NCBI GenBank assembly: GCA_964631865.1
Contig: CAZWAK010000024.1
Span: 1-64,000, forward strand
DNA: 64,000 nucleotides
Reading direction: 5' to 3'
Source: JAFDVL01 sp964631865
GTDB lineage: Bacteria; Acidobacteriota; Blastocatellia; RBC074
Shown one piece after another: positions 62,562 through 64,000 of the stretch (position 1 is its first letter; the number at the start of each line of letters is the position of its first letter). The notes beneath the pieces are model-generated. The model was not told the origin of the DNA and did not search any database. It was given only the letters and a program-made list of their open reading frames with translations. Position numbers and translations under genes: made by a program.

Positions 62562-63901
62562 TGGAACTCGCAGGCAAAAAAACTCTCGTCGTCGGCTTAG
62601 GCAAAAGCGGCATCGCAGCCGCCGAGTTCTTGCACGCGCGCGGCGCACAAGTCACGGCCAACGATGCGCAACCTGAAGAGAACATCGCCGTCGCCGCCGA
62701 GTTGAAAGGGAAGGGCATTGAACTGGTCGCGGGTTCGCATCCGACATCGCTCTTTGAAAACGCAGATTTGATCGTCGCCAGTCCCGGCGTGCCGCTTGCG
62801 CTGGAGCCGTTTCAGCAAGCCAAAGCCGCAGGCGTGCCGATCATCAGTGAAATCGAATTGGCCACGCGCTTCCTGCGCGGACGCTTGGTCGGCATCACCG
62901 GCACGAACGGCAAGACGACGACAACGACGTTGATTGGTGCAGTGCTGAAGCAAGCAGGTTTGCCGACACAAGTGGGCGGCAACATCGGCACACCCCTGAT
63001 TTCATTGGTCGAAACGTCACGCGAGGACGGCTTCACGGTAATCGAACTGAGCAGCTTTCAACTCGAAGCCGTCGAGTCGTTGCATTTGTTCGCTGCTGTG
63101 TTGCTCAACATCACGCCGGATCATTTGGATCGCTACGACTCGATGGACGCTTACGCTGCCGCCAAAGCCAACATCTTTCGCAACCAAACGCCGGAAGATT
63201 TGGCCGTGCTGAACGCCGATGACGCGCGCGTGGCGGAAATGCAGACGAACGCGCACAAAAGGTTTTTTAGCTGCAAGCGTGAATTGGACGAAGGCATTTT
63301 TCTGCGCGGCGAGGATGTGATCGCGCGTGCGAACGGCGTAGAGCGGACATTGATTTCACGCAATGAAATCGGCATTCGCGGCGCACACAACCTGGAAAAC
63401 GTGATGGCGACGTTGGCCGTCGGGTTGGCTTGTGGAGCCGCGCCGGATGCGATGCGCGCGACGATTCATGAATTCAAAGGCGTCGAGCATCGCTTGGAAT
63501 TCGTGGCGGAAATCAACGGCGTGCAGTTTTACAACGACTCGAAAGCGACGAACGTGGATTCGACGATCAAGGCGCTCGAAGCCTTTGACAAAAGCGTGAT
63601 CGTAATTTTGGGCGGCAAGGACAAAGGCGGTGATTACGCGCCGCTCGTGCCGCTCATCCAAGCGCGCTGCGAACACGTCATTTTAATTGGAGCCGCTGCC
63701 GACAAAATCGCGGCGGCGCTTGAAAACACGAAGCCGCTGCATCGTGCGACGACAATGCCCGATGCGGTCAAGCTCGGCAGCGAATTGGCGCAGTCGGGCG
63801 ACATCGTGCTACTCGCTCCCGCGTGCGCGAGCTTCGACATGTTCGATAACTACGAGCATCGCGGCCGAGTTTTTAAGGAAGCTGTACACGCAATTCGATA
63901 G
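62561..63901 (+). CDS. murD: UDP-MurNAc-L-alanine:D-glutamate ligase
   Basis: The 446-residue Mur ligase has the N-terminal VVGLGKSGIAAAEFL (UDP-sugar site), ITGTNGKTTTTTLIGA (ATP loop), ELSSFQLEAVESL and FYNDSKATNVDSTIKAL, typical of MurD. It adds D-glutamate, the second residue, in the cytoplasm. The start overlaps the mraY stop by one base, so they are coupled. ftsW starts seven bases after its stop. Confidence 0.96.
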   Translation: MELAGKKTLVVGLGKSGIAAAEFLHARGAQVTANDAQPEENIAVAAELKGKGIELVAGSHPTSLFENADLIVASPGVPLALEPFQQAKAAGVPIISEIELATRFLRGRLVGITGTNGKTTTTTLIGAVLKQAGLPTQVGGNIGTPLISLVETSREDGFTVIELSSFQLEAVESLHLFAAVLLNITPDHLDRYDSMDAYAAAKANIFRNQTPEDLAVLNADDARVAEMQTNAHKRFFSCKRELDEGIFLRGEDVIARANGVERTLISRNEIGIRGAHNLENVMATLAVGLACGAAPDAMRATIHEFKGVEHRLEFVAEINGVQFYNDSKATNVDSTIKALEAFDKSVIVILGGKDKGGDYAPLVPLIQARCEHVILIGAAADKIAAALENTKPLHRATTMPDAVKLGSELAQSGDIVLLAPACASFDMFDNYEHRGRVFKEAVHAIR

Positions 63902-63908
63902 ACACGTT

Positions 63909-64000
63909 ATGGCAAAAGCAACCACCACCAACAAAGTCTTCGAGGCGATAGAAGAAACGCAATGGGACATGCTGCTGGCATGTTCGGCGGTCGGCTTGGC
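63909..64000 (+). CDS. ftsW: Start of FtsW-like septal glycosyltransferase, cut by the window end
   Basis: Only the first 30 codons are present: a short polar head (MAKATTTNKVF) and the beginning of the first membrane segment (DMLLACSAVGL). The position after murD is the standard place of ftsW, and the DxxLL opening fits FtsW. The assignment rests mainly on gene order. Confidence 0.65.
   Translation, partial: MAKATTTNKVFEAIEETQWDMLLACSAVGL

Overview
The window looks like a chromosomal piece of an Acidobacteriota genome, probably class Blastocatellia. The reasons are the TIGR03437-type C-terminal domains (first described in Solibacter), a matrixin paired with a small secreted protein, Rhs/YD proteins with an N-terminal Ig-like domain, moderate GC with an MraZ-led division and cell-wall cluster, and TTG starts behind strong Shine-Dalgarno sites. 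The phylum is inferred from gene content only. The first ~54 bases do not fit the gene they interrupt and look like a contig-end chimera.

Layout. 1-9.7 kb is accessory: a truncated PQQ-propeller protein, a membrane FHA-trypsin protein, a damaged Rhs gene ending in a SitA6-like toxin with its SitI6-like immunity gene, a tyrosine recombinase remnant, an RluD-type pseudouridine synthase, an MFS transporter and a WD40 remnant. 9.7-14.2 kb (minus) is a run of six genes: radical SAM/SPASM protein, two tiny coiled-coil proteins, an MGDG-synthase-like glycosyltransferase, an M48 peptidase and a FabG-like reductase. 14.4-26 kb mixes housekeeping genes (tilS, ftsH, secA, a glutaredoxin/aldehyde dehydrogenase pair) with an exported PEP-dikinase-like protein whose domains are in unusual order. 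26-34 kb carries an orphan OmpR-type regulator, a matrixin operon with folded spacers, a BioF2-like acetyltransferase and a SEC-C/TPR/OGT-like protein.

34.1-42.8 kb (minus) is a ten-gene cluster behind a good sigma-70 promoter: FemAB/BioF2-like transferase, DegT aminotransferase, acyl carrier protein, FabG-like reductase, stand-alone amino-acid adenylation enzyme, PglD-like acetyltransferase, two methyltransferases, a propeller glycosidase-like protein and a RimJ/L acetyltransferase. Together they could load an amino or acyl group on a carrier protein and decorate an amino sugar of a surface glycan.

43-53.6 kb holds an SGNH hydrolase, a SIS isomerase, a TIGR03437 protein, an acyl-CoA dehydrogenase, an AT-rich DNA methyltransferase/endonuclease pair, pcrA, an HslV-like Ntn hydrolase flanked by a duplicated pcrA 3' end, and a ZIP transporter. 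53.8-64 kb is the dcw cluster: promoter, three-box MraZ operator, mraZ, rsmH, ftsL-like, ftsI with PASTA, murE, murF, mraY, murD and the start of ftsW.

At least eight intergenic spacers carry long palindromes of several sequence families (A/T-rich CATTTGTCATTG type, ACGAATTAGCACGAAT type, TTTGAGATT type, GTAGACGGTAGAC type). They are usually set directly after a stop codon and look like dispersed, RNA-folding small repeats. No tRNA, rRNA or CRISPR array was recognised.
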